Below, piece by piece: positions 43,745 through 53,868 of a DNA stretch of 64,000 nucleotides. The DNA is taken from positions 44,719 through 108,718 of the forward strand of contig CALUJL010000035.1 of NCBI GenBank assembly GCA_944320955.1, given 5' to 3'. This DNA is from an uncultured Bacteroidaceae bacterium (lineage in GTDB: Bacteria; Bacteroidota; Bacteroidia; Bacteroidales; Bacteroidaceae). The notes beneath the pieces are model-generated. The model was not told the DNA's origin. It made no database searches and saw nothing but the letters and a program-made list of their open reading frames with translations. Made by a program: the position numbers and the translations under genes. Position 1 is the first letter of the stretch; every line of letters starts with the position of its first letter.

Positions 43745-45591
43745 GGCTGTTCCTCCTTTCCGTAGTCGGGCCGGATGCGGATGAAGGCGCAGACGGCTAT
43801 GGTGGCGGCGCAGCATATCATGACCCAGATGAAGAAATGGCGGTAGCCTATCAGTTCCTGCAGCCAGCCGGCCATCATGCCGGGCAGCATCATTCCCAAA
43901 GCCATGAAGGCCGTGCAGATGGCGTAGTGCGCCGTTTGGCGCTCTCCCTCGGCGAAATACATGAGATAGAGCATATAGGCGGTAAATCCGAAGCCGTATC
44001 CGAACTGTTCGATGAAGACGCACAGGTTGATGACCCACAGGCTTCCGGGTTGGGCATAGGCCAGATAGACGAACGTGGCGCAGGTGAGGGAGATGCTCCA
44101 TGCCATGGGCCAGAGCCATCGGCGCAGCCCGCCGCGCGCGGCGGCCAGCCCGCCCACGATGCCGCCCAGCGTCAGGCCGAGGATGCCCACTGTGCCGTAG
44201 ACGAAGCCCACCTCGCCGGTCGTCAGCCCGAGCCCACCTTTTTCCACCGGGTCGAGCAGGAAGGGGTTGATGAGCTTGACGAGTTGCGCCTCGGGCAGCC
44301 GGTAAAGGAGCATGAATAGGATGGCCGTCAGGGCCTGCGGCTTGCGGAAGAATTCGGCAAACGTGGCGCCGAAGTCGCGCAGGATGCTGCGGGCGTTGGC
44401 GGCCGGTCGGTGGCTGTCGGCCGCCGGGGCGGGGAGAATGGCGCGGTGGTAGAGGGCTATGGCGATGAAGAAGCCGGCCAGGAGGAAGAAGGTGATGGAC
44501 CAGGCCAGCGGGATGTTGCCCGAAAGTCCGCGGAAGCCTGCCTCCGTGGGCTGCCGGAGCTTGGGGTCGGCCTGGAAGACGAGGTAGGCCGGGCGGTCCC
44601 AGTTGCTGCGGTCGAAGACCAGGCGCTCCCCGGCGATGAGCGAGATGCTGCGGTCGCCGCGGTCGAGGGCGGTGGTCAGCACGATTTCCTCGCCCTCTCC
44701 GGGCGGTGCGCTGAGGCGCACGGCGGCTATCCCCACGGCAGGCACGAGGTTGTCCTCCGGCGGGAGCAGCCGTTTGCGCGGCGCCTCGCCGAAGGTGTCG
44801 CGCAGGAAGCGCTCGAAGGCGCTGAGTCCTCCGCCGGCCGCGGCGGCGCTCTGCCCGGCAGTCGCCTCACCGGAGGTGAATCCGTTCCGGCGGTTGCTCT
44901 CTTCGGCCCGCAGCTTCAGGGCACGGGCGGAGTCGGCCGGTACGGGCGCGGAGCAGAATGTGAGCGATTGGGGCAGGACCTGGAAGGAAGGCTCTGCCCC
45001 GGCCGGGGCTGCGGGGAGCAGGCCGGAGGCGGAAGCCATGCGGGTCTCCAGCTGCGGCCCTGCCGCGACGTTGAAGCGGACGGGGGGCAGCCCGGAGTGG
45101 GCCTCGATGGTTCCGGCCAGGATGACGAGCAGTCCTTGCCCCACGATGGTGGCAATGCGGTAGAAGGTGCTGCGGATGCCCACGTAGAGCGCCTGGTCGC
45201 GCTCCCTGAGGGCCAGCATGTAGAAGCCGTCGGCTGCTATGTCGTGGGTGGCGGAGCTGAAGGCTACGAGCCAGAAGAAGCAGAGCGACAGCCGGAAAGC
45301 GTCGGGGGCGGGAATGGTGAGCGCCACGCCGCCCAGCCCGGCGCCTATGAGGATTTGCATCGCGACGATCCACCAACGCTTCGTTTTCAGCAGGTCGACA
45401 AACGGGCTCCAGAAGGGCTTGATGACCCAAGGCAGGTAGAGCCAGCTGGTGTAGAGCGCAATGTCGGTGTTGGAGATGCCGAGCTTCTTGTAGAGAATCA
45501 CGGAGATGGTCATTACGGCCACGTAGGGAAGTCCTTCGGCAAAGTAGAGCGTCGGGATCCACGACCAGGGGTTTCTGTGGGTTTCTTTCAT
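43741..45591 (-). CDS. AmpG-like MFS permease with a large soluble insert
   Basis: 616 residues. The N-terminal half (MKETHRNPWSWIPTLYFAEGLPYVAVM, then FADL-type SPFVDLLKTKRWW) is typical of AmpG, which imports GlcNAc-anhydroMurNAc peptides. Transmembrane helices 1-5 are followed by about 200 residues without membrane segments (roughly 190-390), then the remaining helices (WSITFFLLAGFFIAIALYH onward, HFFIWVMICCAATIAVCAF). AmpG proteins are usually near 430 residues, so this is a long variant. It overlaps the kinase gene by 4 bp and lies downstream of the SpoIID gene. Confidence 0.85.
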   Translation of the reverse strand: MKETHRNPWSWIPTLYFAEGLPYVAVMTISVILYKKLGISNTDIALYTSWLYLPWVIKPFWSPFVDLLKTKRWWIVAMQILIGAGLGGVALTIPAPDAFRLSLCFFWLVAFSSATHDIAADGFYMLALRERDQALYVGIRSTFYRIATIVGQGLLVILAGTIEAHSGLPPVRFNVAAGPQLETRMASASGLLPAAPAGAEPSFQVLPQSLTFCSAPVPADSARALKLRAEESNRRNGFTSGEATAGQSAAAAGGGLSAFERFLRDTFGEAPRKRLLPPEDNLVPAVGIAAVRLSAPPGEGEEIVLTTALDRGDRSISLIAGERLVFDRSNWDRPAYLVFQADPKLRQPTEAGFRGLSGNIPLAWSITFFLLAGFFIAIALYHRAILPAPAADSHRPAANARSILRDFGATFAEFFRKPQALTAILFMLLYRLPEAQLVKLINPFLLDPVEKGGLGLTTGEVGFVYGTVGILGLTLGGIVGGLAAARGGLRRWLWPMAWSISLTCATFVYLAYAQPGSLWVINLCVFIEQFGYGFGFTAYMLYLMYFAEGERQTAHYAICTAFMALGMMLPGMMAGWLQELIGYRHFFIWVMICCAATIAVCAFIRIRPDYGKEEQP

Positions 45592-45619
45592 GCGTATGGG
45601 AAGAGTGCGGTAGGGGTTT

Positions 45620-45652
45620 TGGGAAAAAGATGCAGGGCTTTTCCGCCTGCGG
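45620..45652. repeat. Palindromic repeat R12
   Basis: A single unit (GATGCAGGGCTTTTCCGCCTG) between the AmpG-like and SpoIID genes. Confidence 0.6.
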
Positions 45653-45662
45653 GGCGGGGCGG

Positions 45663-47009
45663 TCAGGAGCTGCCGCCGTAGGGCAGGCGCCGGATTTCTG
45701 CTCCGGGGTAGTAGTGGCGGAGGATGGTGCGGTAGTCTGTGCCGCGCGCGCCGAGGGCCGCGGCGCCTATCTGGCAGAGGCCCACGCCGTGGCCCCATCC
45801 GGCGCCGTGGAGGACGAAGCCGCTCCCCTCGCGGCGCACGACGAACGCCGAACTGTAGAGGTGCGTCTCGCTCAGCACCCGGCGGATGAAGAGCTCCTTG
45901 CCTATGGTCAGCGACTGCCGGCTTCCCTCGATGCGGAGCAGGGAGATGCGTCCCGAAGGTCCGCGGCGCAGGGGGACGAGCTGCCGGACGAGGCCGAGGT
46001 CGCGCCCGGTGTTGCGGGCGACGAGGGCGGAGAGTTCTTCTTGCGTATAGCGTACTTCCCAGCGGAAGAAGTCGGGCGTCTCGCGGTCGTAGCCGTTGAG
46101 GACCTGGGAGAGTATGGCCGGATCCGTCAGGTTGCAGCAGGCCTCGGGGGAGGAGAGTATCCACTCCGCGGCGCCTTCCTCCGTGGCCAGGTCGGGAAGG
46201 GGGCGGGGGTCGGCGGGGAGGTCGCGGCGGCTTTGGAGGTAGGGCTCGTCGTGGTCGTCCCAGCAGGTGGAGAACTTTTCTGTCACTCCACCGCAGCATT
46301 TGGAGAAGCGGGCGTCGCAGATCCGGCCGTCGTGGCAGAGGATTTCGCCGCGGGTCTCGCCGATGGCCCGGCTGACTTGCGGGGAGCAGGCGCGGGTGAT
46401 GCCCTGGTAGCGCTGGCAATGGTCGTCGGCACAGACGTCGAAAAGCGTGTGTTCCTCGTGGTCGTACCAGCGGACCAGGGTGTCCGCCCCGTCCGTCCTG
46501 TCTGTTTGCGGTCTGGGAGGCAGGGGATTACGGCGGTGCTCCATCTGGGCCAGCAGCCAGCTCCGGGAGATGACGGCATGGGCTTTGAGCAGGGAGAGGG
46601 AGGAGTGGGCGCTCATTTCGGAGGCGATGACGCTCGTGAGGTACTCTTCGGCGGGGACTAGGTTGATGGCCGTGAGGCGGCCGTCGTGGGGGATTATCTT
46701 CAGCGTGCCCCGGAAGCGCTGGGTCTCCTGCCGTTCCCAGTGGAAGCGGATGCCGATGGTGACGTGGCTCAGGGCAAAGGAGTCTTCCGCCGGACGGCAG
46801 GGGCTGAAGAGGAGGCTGCGGCACTCCCTACCTTTATATATAAGCCGTCCGTCGGAGAGCTGCCAGGTCTGTTCTCCCCCGCTGCAGGGGGCGGTCTCCA
46901 CTCCTGCGGCGGTTTCGGCCGAAAGGCGGAAGCTGCCCTGGAGGAAGATGTGGAGGACGGGTGCGGAAAGTATGCCTACTTCCACTCGTGGTTCGGCGGC
47001 AAAGTTCAT
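45663..47009 (-). CDS. SpoIID/LytB domain protein
   Basis: 448 residues. The SpoIID signature runs EYLTSVIASEMSAHSSLSLLKAHAVISRSW around residues 140-175, and the C-terminal HGAGWGHGVGLCQIGAAALG is typical of the lytic-transglycosylase-like fold of this family. No obvious signal peptide. SpoIID proteins cleave glycan chains lacking stem peptides. Its place beside the AmpG-like permease and a BadF kinase suggests work on muropeptide glycans; the link is contextual. Confidence 0.88.
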   Translation of the reverse strand: MNFAAEPRVEVGILSAPVLHIFLQGSFRLSAETAAGVETAPCSGGEQTWQLSDGRLIYKGRECRSLLFSPCRPAEDSFALSHVTIGIRFHWERQETQRFRGTLKIIPHDGRLTAINLVPAEEYLTSVIASEMSAHSSLSLLKAHAVISRSWLLAQMEHRRNPLPPRPQTDRTDGADTLVRWYDHEEHTLFDVCADDHCQRYQGITRACSPQVSRAIGETRGEILCHDGRICDARFSKCCGGVTEKFSTCWDDHDEPYLQSRRDLPADPRPLPDLATEEGAAEWILSSPEACCNLTDPAILSQVLNGYDRETPDFFRWEVRYTQEELSALVARNTGRDLGLVRQLVPLRRGPSGRISLLRIEGSRQSLTIGKELFIRRVLSETHLYSSAFVVRREGSGFVLHGAGWGHGVGLCQIGAAALGARGTDYRTILRHYYPGAEIRRLPYGGSS

Positions 47010-47026
47010 GGCGGTGCGGGGATTTT

Positions 47027-48004
47027 TCAGGATTGGAGCTGCCGGGCCAGTTCTTCCAGCTGTTCGGGGCGGATGCAGACCTCGGAGAAGATGGTTTCGA
47101 GGTCGCTGCCCGTGATGTTTTCGAAGTCGCTTTTGCGGGGCACCGCTACCAGTCCGCCCATGTCGAGCGCCCCGGGGCTGAGCAGGATGCTGCCCGCGTC
47201 CTGGGCATAGTAGCAGGCAGGACGGTGGCGCTGCCGGGGGAAGATGCGGAGGATGCTCTCGCCCTTGACGTTCCAGGCCAGGAGGTTCATCATCGGCTCT
47301 TCTTCTTTTTCTTCGGGGGTGGGGGCGTTTTGCTGGAGGACCTGCAGGACGAGGGAGAAGAGGTAGGTAGAGGCTATCTCGTCCGTCGAGCGTATCTCGA
47401 AGAAGGGGCGGCTGCAGAACGGATAGGCCCGCAGCGCGGCCGACTGGTAGGAGCAGACGGGGGCGGAGAACGAGGCTTTTTTCGTGAATTCCGGCTCGTT
47501 CTCCATGGGGAGCACTCCCGTGGCTCCGGCCTGGAAGTGGGCATGGTCGGGGGCCGATGCGCCGCAGCGGGGGCCGTTGTAGAAGACTACGAAATCTTTG
47601 AGCTGGTGGCAGAGCTGGAAGAGGCTCCCCATGCGCCGGGCGATGCGCTGCGGCGTGTGGGCGCGGGTGGGGATGGTCAGATGATAGGGGAGGATGGGGT
47701 AGGGATTGACCAGTATTTCATAATCTTCGTCGAAGGGTTCGGACATTTGCTGCGGGGGGCGGTTGGAAGCGCAGAGGAAGCAGGGACGGGCCTGCAGGGA
47801 GCTTTCGTCGATTCGGGCAGTGGAAGAGAGGATGCGGGCCGGGTTGTACTGCAGGCGGACGGTCTCTTTCCCCACGCTCAGCTCACGTGTCTGGATTTTG
47901 TCGAGGGCTTCTATGTTGTTGTGCGCCAGTTCCCAGCAGGCGCACTGCTCTTCTACCAGGAAACGGGCTTCCCGGGGGCCGAAAAGGGATTGGTTTTCGC
48001 TCAT
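47027..48004 (-). CDS. DUF4922 family protein, HIT-like
   Basis: 325 residues from [20 protein letters not shown]. It carries a HIT-like segment ([14 protein letters not shown], then [19 protein letters not shown]), recalling nucleotidyl-transferase relatives of GDP-galactose phosphorylase. Its length and neighbours match DUF4922 proteins that sit beside a GT2 and a SpoIID gene in Bacteroidota. Substrate unknown. The start overlaps the GT2 stop (ATGA). Confidence 0.78.
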   Translation of the reverse strand: MSENQSLFGPREARFLVEEQCACWELAHNNIEALDKIQTRELSVGKETVRLQYNPARILSSTARIDESSLQARPCFLCASNRPPQQMSEPFDEDYEILVNPYPILPYHLTIPTRAHTPQRIARRMGSLFQLCHQLKDFVVFYNGPRCGASAPDHAHFQAGATGVLPMENEPEFTKKASFSAPVCSYQSAALRAYPFCSRPFFEIRSTDEIASTYLFSLVLQVLQQNAPTPEEKEEEPMMNLLAWNVKGESILRIFPRQRHRPACYYAQDAGSILLSPGALDMGGLVAVPRKSDFENITGSDLETIFSEVCIRPEQLEELARQLQS

Positions 48005-49401
48005 TTGTGTTCGGACTTTAGGAGAAGGTTCTTCCGGATGCGGGACAGAAGTTCTATGGTGCGTAGTTTGTCTTTGTAGGAGTTGTTGGCATTGATGCGC
48101 TCCGGGGAAAGGGCGGCGTCGGAGTTCCCTTCCCACCGGCGGCAGCGGTAGACGACTTCGTAGAGCCGTCCGATGCGGTAGTCGCGCGAGAGGGTGAGCC
48201 CCATGCAGTAGTCTTCGCCATACGAGGTGTTGGGGAAGGGCTTTTCCCGTACCAGCGGGGTGAAAAAGCCGCGGGGCGCTCCCAGTCCGTTGATGCGCAG
48301 TGCGTTGTTGCGGCCGTTCTCTTCGGTCCATTCGCGGTGGGCGATGACGCCGGGCGGCAAGGGGCGGAGGGAGAAGTCGGTGATTTCGTAGGAACCGATG
48401 ACCATGGCACACTGCTCGCGGTAGAATGTGTCGACCATGAGTTGCAGCGTGTCGGGGCGGCTGTAGAGGTCGTCGCTGTCCAGTTGTATGGCGAAGCGGC
48501 CGCAGAGCGGATGCCGGATGGCCAGGTTCCAGCAGCCCCCGATGCCGAGGTCGGTGCGGGTGGGGACGAGGTGATGCACGGTTTCGGGATGGGAGGCCGC
48601 GTATCGCTCGATGATTTCGCCCGTGCCGTCGGTGGAGAGGTTGTCGGCTATCAGCAGGTTGAAGGGGAAGTCGGCCCGCTGGGAGAGGACGGATTCGATA
48701 GCGTCGGCTATGGTCTTGGCCCGGTTGCGCACGGGGATTATGACGGAAGCCTCTACGGGAAAGTCTCCGGCCGCAAGGTCGATGGGGCGGTAGTCGCCGG
48801 GAGTGAGGTAGGCGCCGATGCGCTTGAGGTGATTGGTGCAGGCGTGTTCCATTTCCAGTTGCACGGCCTGGTTGCGGGGATCTACGTAGTCGAAGTTCTT
48901 TTCTCCGCTGTTGCGCAGGTCGAGCTCTGTGGTTGTATAGAGGAACTCGTTGACCCGCAGAATTTCTGCCCGGCGGCTGATAGCCAGACGGAGGGCATAG
49001 AGGGCGGCATGGCGGTAGTGCTCTTGCCGGAGTTCGTCGGCGGCCTGGCGGAGAAGGTCGGTGCGGAAGAGGAGGACGTGGCCGAAGTCGAAGTCGTCGC
49101 GCAGTGCCCCTTTCTGGTAGTCGATGCAGGGGAAGGGGCGGACAGTGCCGCCGTTTTCCCGGTAATGGTCGGCATAAATCATTCCCGCCCCGGTGTCGCG
49201 GGCGGTCTGGAGGAGACGCTCCAAGCCCAGATAAGCCCATTCTATCCGGGCAGGCTTGCAGTAGAGCAGGGTGAAAGGTGCTTTGCTTTCCCGGCAAAGT
49301 GTTTCGAGAAACGAGGAACTCCCCCATTCTTCGGGCGGAATGGCCCGCCCCGGCAGGGCGGGATGGCAGGAGAAAACGGAAATTTCTTCAGCAGGTCTCA
49401 T
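48001..49401 (-). CDS. GT2-family glycosyltransferase
   Basis: 466 residues. An N-terminal region of about 220 residues of unclear role precedes a GT-A domain: [22 protein letters not shown] and [15 protein letters not shown], then the metal-binding QLDSDDLYS. The C-terminus has [19 protein letters not shown]. No membrane helix, so cytoplasmic. Acceptor unknown. It overlaps purN by 14 bp and the DUF4922 gene by 4 bp, which makes a tight operon. Confidence 0.88.
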   Translation of the reverse strand: MRPAEEISVFSCHPALPGRAIPPEEWGSSSFLETLCRESKAPFTLLYCKPARIEWAYLGLERLLQTARDTGAGMIYADHYRENGGTVRPFPCIDYQKGALRDDFDFGHVLLFRTDLLRQAADELRQEHYRHAALYALRLAISRRAEILRVNEFLYTTTELDLRNSGEKNFDYVDPRNQAVQLEMEHACTNHLKRIGAYLTPGDYRPIDLAAGDFPVEASVIIPVRNRAKTIADAIESVLSQRADFPFNLLIADNLSTDGTGEIIERYAASHPETVHHLVPTRTDLGIGGCWNLAIRHPLCGRFAIQLDSDDLYSRPDTLQLMVDTFYREQCAMVIGSYEITDFSLRPLPPGVIAHREWTEENGRNNALRINGLGAPRGFFTPLVREKPFPNTSYGEDYCMGLTLSRDYRIGRLYEVVYRCRRWEGNSDAALSPERINANNSYKDKLRTIELLSRIRKNLLLKSEHK

Positions 49402-49966
49402 CGGAAAGGAGTTTTCGGATTATTTCGGGGTAGTAGCGGTATTCCAGCTCGTGCACCCGGGCGGCAATGTCGTGCGGCGTATCGCCGGGCAGAACGGGCA
49501 CCTTTGCCTGGAAAATGATTTCCCCTTCGTCGTAGTGTTCGTTGACGTAATGGATCGTGATGCCCGTCTCTTTGTCGCCTGCGGCAAGGACAGCTTCATG
49601 GACACGGTCGCCATACATGCCTTTGCCGCCGTGCCTGGGGAGCAGCGAGGGGTGGATATTGACGATTCTTCCGGGGTAGCGGGCTATGACCTCGGAGGGG
49701 ACGAACAGGAGGAAGCCGGCGAGGACGATGAAGTCGATGCTGTATTTTTCCAGAAGGCTCAAGAGTTTCCCCGGGGTTTCGATGTCTTTTTTCGGAAGAT
49801 AGAATGTTTTGGTTTGCAGATGCCCGGCCCGGGCGAAAACGCCGGCTTCTTTTCGATTGCAGAGCACCATTTCGACGTGAATCGAGGGGTCTTTCTGAAA
49901 ATACTGTATGATATGTTCCGCATTTGTTCCTTCGCCTGAAGCGAAGATTGCTACTCTTTTATCCAT
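49388..49966 (-). CDS. purN: Phosphoribosylglycinamide formyltransferase
   Basis: 192 residues from [19 protein letters not shown]. Formyltransferase motifs: [23 protein letters not shown] (with His) and [15 protein letters not shown]. It uses 10-formyl-THF in step 3 of purine synthesis. A longer in-frame start at 50041 would overlap the acpP promoter region, so the shorter one is chosen. Confidence 0.96.
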   Translation of the reverse strand: MDKRVAIFASGEGTNAEHIIQYFQKDPSIHVEMVLCNRKEAGVFARAGHLQTKTFYLPKKDIETPGKLLSLLEKYSIDFIVLAGFLLFVPSEVIARYPGRIVNIHPSLLPRHGGKGMYGDRVHEAVLAAGDKETGITIHYVNEHYDEGEIIFQAKVPVLPGDTPHDIAARVHELEYRYYPEIIRKLLSDETC

Positions 49967-50034
49967 GGAATGCACGTTATTTCTGCGCAAAAGGAAGTGT
50001 TCTGTGCCTAAAACGGAAATAAATCCGACAAGAA

Positions 50035-50066
50035 TTTGCACAGAATGAGAATAATCGCTTCCTTTG
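50035..50066 (+). promoter_or_regulatory. Promoter of acpP-fabF-rnc
   Basis: TTTG, 20 bp, TTCCTTTG (one mismatch to TAnnTTTG), 53 bp before the acpP start. Confidence 0.55.
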
Positions 50067-50119
50067 CAGCGACAAATTTAATCAATAAAATTGAGTTATT
50101 CATTAAAACTAAAAAAGTT

Positions 50120-50356
50120 ATGTCTGAAATCGCAGAAAAAGTAAAGGCTATTATCGTAGATAAACTCGGCGTAGAAGAATCTGAAGTAACGGAAAACGCA
50201 AGTTTCACCAACGATCTGGGTGCAGACTCCTTGGATACTGTAGAACTGATCATGGAGTTCGAAAAGGAATTCGGTATTCAGATTCCCGATACGCAGGCTG
50301 AAAAGATTACGACCGTGAAGGATGCCATCGATTTCATCGAGCAGGCTAAGGCGTAA
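50120..50356 (+). CDS. acpP: Acyl carrier protein
   Basis: 78 residues, the usual length. The phosphopantetheine Ser is in the DSL motif of [12 protein letters not shown]. The protein is acidic and helical. The start at 50120 ([11 protein letters not shown]) follows the AT-rich leader; an earlier in-frame start at 50036 is not conserved and lies in the promoter. It heads an operon with fabF (30-bp gap). Confidence 0.97.
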   Translation: MSEIAEKVKAIIVDKLGVEESEVTENASFTNDLGADSLDTVELIMEFEKEFGIQIPDTQAEKITTVKDAIDFIEQAKA

Positions 50357-50386
50357 GAAGCCGTTTTATCCCCATTATCTTATTAT

Positions 50387-51646
50387 ATGGAATTAAAAAG
50401 AGTTGTAGTAACCGGATTAGGTGCCATCACTCCGATAGGAAACAGCGTGTCCGAGTATTGGAATGGGCTGCTGGAAGGAAAAAGCGGTGCGGGTCCGATT
50501 ACCCATTTCGATGCTTCGCTCTTCAAGACACAGTTCGCTTGTGAGGTGAAGGGTTTCAATGCGGCTGATTATATCGACCGCAAGGAAGCACGAAAGATGG
50601 ATCGTTATACGCAATTAGCCGTAGCTGTGGCAAAAGATGCGGTGACGGATTCCGGATTGGATGTCGAAAAAGAGGATTTGAGCCGCATCGGTGTAATCTT
50701 TGGTGCGGGCATCGGAGGCATAAAGACTTTCGAAGAGGAAGTGGGCAACTACTTCTGCAATCAAGAGCGCGGCCCCCGTTTCAATCCGTTCTTCATCCCG
50801 AAGATGATATCCGATATCGCAGCAGGCCAGATCTCCATCCTTTATGGATTTACCGGCCCGAATTATGCCACGGTATCTGCATGTGCCACCTCTTCCACAG
50901 CCATTTCTTCCGCATTCGACTGCATCCGTCTGGGTAAGGCGGATGTGATTGTGACCGGAGGTGCTGAGGCTGCCGTTACGGTGAGCGGCATCGGCGGTTT
51001 CAATGCCATGCACGCCCTCTCCACCCGCAACGATGATCCGCAAGGCGCTTCCCGTCCTTTCAGCGCAAGCCGCGACGGTTTTGTGTTGGGCGAAGGCGCA
51101 GGTTGCCTGATCCTTGAGGAGTTGGAGCATGCCAAGGCTCGCGGTGCGAAGATTTATGCAGAACTTGCCGGAACAGGCGCTTCGGCCGATGCTTACCATC
51201 TGACCGCTTCTCATCCGGAAGGCTTGGGAGCCAAGTTGGTGATGCGCAACGCGCTGAAAGATGCGGGCATGAATCCGGAGGACATCGACTATATCAACGT
51301 GCATGGCACTTCCACTCCCGTGGGAGACATCTCCGAGGCGAAAGCCATCAAGGAAGTCTTTGGCGACCATGCCTACAAGCTGAACATCAGTTCCACCAAG
51401 TCGATGACCGGACACCTGCTGGGCGCTGCCGGAGCCATCGAGGCCATTGCCGGCATTCTGGTTATCCAAAACGGCGTAGTGCCTCCGACAATCAATCATG
51501 CCGAAGACGACCGGGATGAGGAGATCGACTATAATCTGAATTTTACCTTCAACAAGCCCCAGGAGCGTCCCGTGCGTGCCGTATTGTCCAATACCTTTGG
51601 ATTCGGCGGGCATAATGCATGTGTAATATTCAAGCAATATAAGTGA
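50387..51646 (+). CDS. fabF: Beta-ketoacyl-ACP synthase II
   Basis: 419 residues. Catalytic triad Cys-His-His: Cys about residue 166 in VSACATSS, then [10 protein letters not shown] and [12 protein letters not shown]. It begins [18 protein letters not shown], diagnostic of KAS II. It elongates acyl chains on the ACP encoded just upstream. The stop overlaps the rnc start (GTGA). Confidence 0.97.
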   Translation: MELKRVVVTGLGAITPIGNSVSEYWNGLLEGKSGAGPITHFDASLFKTQFACEVKGFNAADYIDRKEARKMDRYTQLAVAVAKDAVTDSGLDVEKEDLSRIGVIFGAGIGGIKTFEEEVGNYFCNQERGPRFNPFFIPKMISDIAAGQISILYGFTGPNYATVSACATSSTAISSAFDCIRLGKADVIVTGGAEAAVTVSGIGGFNAMHALSTRNDDPQGASRPFSASRDGFVLGEGAGCLILEELEHAKARGAKIYAELAGTGASADAYHLTASHPEGLGAKLVMRNALKDAGMNPEDIDYINVHGTSTPVGDISEAKAIKEVFGDHAYKLNISSTKSMTGHLLGAAGAIEAIAGILVIQNGVVPPTINHAEDDRDEEIDYNLNFTFNKPQERPVRAVLSNTFGFGGHNACVIFKQYK

Positions 51647-52479
51647 TTTCACCCCTCGTCTGGTTGGAAAACTTACAGCTAAAAGTAAGGTTCTTCTTCC
51701 GCAAGGATAGAGAACCCTACTTTTTTTTGTATAAACTCCTGGGGTTTTGCCCGAGAAATATTCACTTCTACCGGGTTGCCCTGCTCCATCGTTCGCTTTC
51801 CCTTACGGATGCTTCCGGCGACAAGCTGAACAATGAGCGTTTGGAATTCCTCGGCGATTCGATTCTGGGCTCCATTGTGACGGTTTATCTGTACCGGCAT
51901 TACCGGCACGCCAGTGAAGGCTTCCTTACCGTGGCCCGTGCCCGCATCGTCTGCCGCAAGTCGCTCAATGAGGTGGGGCGGAAACTCGGGTTGCACGAGC
52001 GGGTCAGGAATTCCATAAACGTATCGACCCACAACAACTATCTCTGCGGCAACGCTCTGGAGGCTCTCATCGGTGCGATTTATCTGGACCGGGGCTATCG
52101 CGTTTGCCAGCAGTTTGTGGAAAACCGGATTCTGAAGCAGTGTATGGATCTGGACAAGTTGGTCGAACAGGGCGAGAATTTCAAGTCGCGCCTCCTGGAG
52201 TGGGCGCAAGGCCGCCACATTGCGGTCGATTTCCGGCTGGTGGAGGAGACCCGGGACGAGCAGTCCAATCCCGTTTTCTATTCCGAAGTGTATATTGCCG
52301 GCCGCTTTTGTGCCCGCGGGAAGGGCTATACGAAAAAGGAATCCCATCAGTTGGCCGCCCGCGAGGCCCTCTCCCTGCTGGAGTCCGATGCCGCTTTTGC
52401 CGAATCCCTCTCGTGCGCAGCCCGGGAGGAGGCGTCGCCTGTCGCGCCGGACGGGGCGGCGGCAGAGGCCGGCGCATAA
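51643..52479 (+). CDS. rnc: Ribonuclease III
   Basis: 278 residues, starting at a GTG that overlaps the fabF stop. The RNase III signature is [13 protein letters not shown], with [17 protein letters not shown] as the second catalytic region; a dsRNA-binding domain follows ([18 protein letters not shown] ... [17 protein letters not shown]). Two tails are longer than usual: an N-terminal extension of about 40 residues and an Ala-rich C-terminus. It cuts rRNA precursors and other dsRNA. acpP-fabF-rnc is a known order in Bacteroidota. Confidence 0.95.
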   Translation: MISPLVWLENLQLKVRFFFRKDREPYFFLYKLLGFCPRNIHFYRVALLHRSLSLTDASGDKLNNERLEFLGDSILGSIVTVYLYRHYRHASEGFLTVARARIVCRKSLNEVGRKLGLHERVRNSINVSTHNNYLCGNALEALIGAIYLDRGYRVCQQFVENRILKQCMDLDKLVEQGENFKSRLLEWAQGRHIAVDFRLVEETRDEQSNPVFYSEVYIAGRFCARGKGYTKKESHQLAAREALSLLESDAAFAESLSCAAREEASPVAPDGAAAEAGA

Positions 52480-52504
52480 ACCTTTCTTGGCGCTCCCCTT
52501 GGCG

Positions 52505-53269
52505 TCAGGGCCTTTCCTGGTCCTCGTTTTTCCTCATTCCCTTGAATCCTTCTTCCAAGCCGCTCTCCACTGCGCGGTAAGCCTCCTGCATGGTCTCCTT
52601 CAGCGTCTCGGGCGTATGGACCGCCTGGGGCAGGATGGGCTTGTGGATGGTGAGCGTCAGCGGGTGGCAGTGGATGATCTTTCCCGTGCGGGGCAGGATG
52701 CGGAACGAGCCGTTTATGGTCATCGGCACGATGGGCAGCTGCAGTTCGTAGGCCAGCTGGAAGGCTCCTTTCTTGAAGTACCCCATGTGTCCCGTAAACG
52801 TGCGTGCCCCTTCGGGGAAGACGACCACCGACGTGCCTTCTTTCAGTACCTTTTCGGCCTGCTGTATGGTCTCCATTATTTTTTTCGGCCCGGAGTGGTC
52901 CACGAAGATGTGCCCCGCGTCGGCGCAAGCCTTGCCCACGAAGGGTATCTTGCGGAGCGATTTCTTCATCAGCCACTTGAAGTTGCGTCCCAGGTAGCCG
53001 TAGACCAGGAAAATGTCGAAAGCCCCCTGGTGATTGGCCACGAAGACATACGAAGTCTTCCGGTCTATGTTTTCCCGTCCCTCCACGCGCACCCGTATGA
53101 GCAGCAGCGTGCAGACGATTTTACTCCAGATGCGTCCCGGGTAGTAGCCCCAGAAGTGCGCGTTTCCCAGCGTGCAGCCCGCGGTGGTCACGAGGGCGGT
53201 CAGGATGGTGGCCACCAGCAGGATGGGCAGCGCGATGCAGATTTCGTACGTATAATATAGGTATTTCAT
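52505..53269 (-). CDS. plsC: 1-acyl-sn-glycerol-3-phosphate acyltransferase
   Basis: 254 residues from MKYLYYTYEICIALPILLVATILTALVTT, an N-terminal membrane anchor. Acyltransferase motif I is NHQGAFDIF (HX4D) and motif III is FPEGARTFTG. It acylates lysophosphatidate to phosphatidate at the inner membrane. It starts 11 bp after the hotdog thioesterase gene. Confidence 0.94.
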   Translation of the reverse strand: MKYLYYTYEICIALPILLVATILTALVTTAGCTLGNAHFWGYYPGRIWSKIVCTLLLIRVRVEGRENIDRKTSYVFVANHQGAFDIFLVYGYLGRNFKWLMKKSLRKIPFVGKACADAGHIFVDHSGPKKIMETIQQAEKVLKEGTSVVVFPEGARTFTGHMGYFKKGAFQLAYELQLPIVPMTINGSFRILPRTGKIIHCHPLTLTIHKPILPQAVHTPETLKETMQEAYRAVESGLEEGFKGMRKNEDQERP

Positions 53270-53280
53270 CGTTGCCGTGC

Positions 53281-53652
53281 TTAGAGTTTCTTGAGGAAGC
53301 GTTCCCTGTCGACCACGAAGCGCACGTGCGTCGCCTCGCCTATGGGGCCCTGTTCGTCTTCGGCCGTGATGCGGAATGTCAGCCGCCGGCCGTTTTCCTC
53401 CGCCTCCAGCCGGGCCGTGGCCCGGACGCGGCGGCCTACGGCCGTGGGGCGGTTGTGGCGGCAGCAGATTTCGCCGCCCACCGTGGTGCTCTCCGCCGGC
53501 AGGGCGGGGGCCACGGCCAGCATGGCTGCGTTTTCCATCAGGGCCACCAGCGCCGGAGTGGCCAATACCGGCAGGTCGCCCGAGCCGAGGCTGCGGGCGG
53601 TGTGTGCTTCTTCCACGAGAAGCTCCGAGGTATGGGTCAAGCCTGTTTCCAT
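53281..53652 (-). CDS. Hotdog-fold thioesterase family protein
   Basis: 123 residues. The start METGLTHTSELLVEEAHTARSLGSGDLPVLATP and VALMENAAMLAV match the FlK (fluoroacetyl-CoA thioesterase)-like group of hotdog proteins. The true acyl-CoA substrate is unknown. It lies 11 bp upstream of plsC in the same direction and may share its transcript. A TATATTTG box (minus, 53687-53694) is 35 bp upstream. Confidence 0.85.
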   Translation of the reverse strand: METGLTHTSELLVEEAHTARSLGSGDLPVLATPALVALMENAAMLAVAPALPAESTTVGGEICCRHNRPTAVGRRVRATARLEAEENGRRLTFRITAEDEQGPIGEATHVRFVVDRERFLKKL

Positions 53653-53686
53653 CTTTTTTCAGAAAAGGAGTGTTTGTAAATTGGTG

Positions 53687-53694
53687 CAAATATA
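53687..53694 (-). promoter_or_regulatory. -7 element of the thioesterase-plsC unit
   Basis: TATATTTG on the minus strand, 35 bp before the start at 53652. Confidence 0.5.
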
Positions 53695-53868
53695 GTGAAA
53701 CTCTCCGGAATGGCCTTGTCTGCGGCAGGCAAAATGCGGCCCCGGGGCGGAGCGGAGGCGTGGTGCGCGGCAAGCGCGGCGCCTTTCGTCCCGGCCCGGG
53801 GCGGCCTGGTCCTGTGTGGGGGCAGGCGCACAGGCGGGCTTTTTGCCTCCGGCCTGCCTCTTCCCCTC

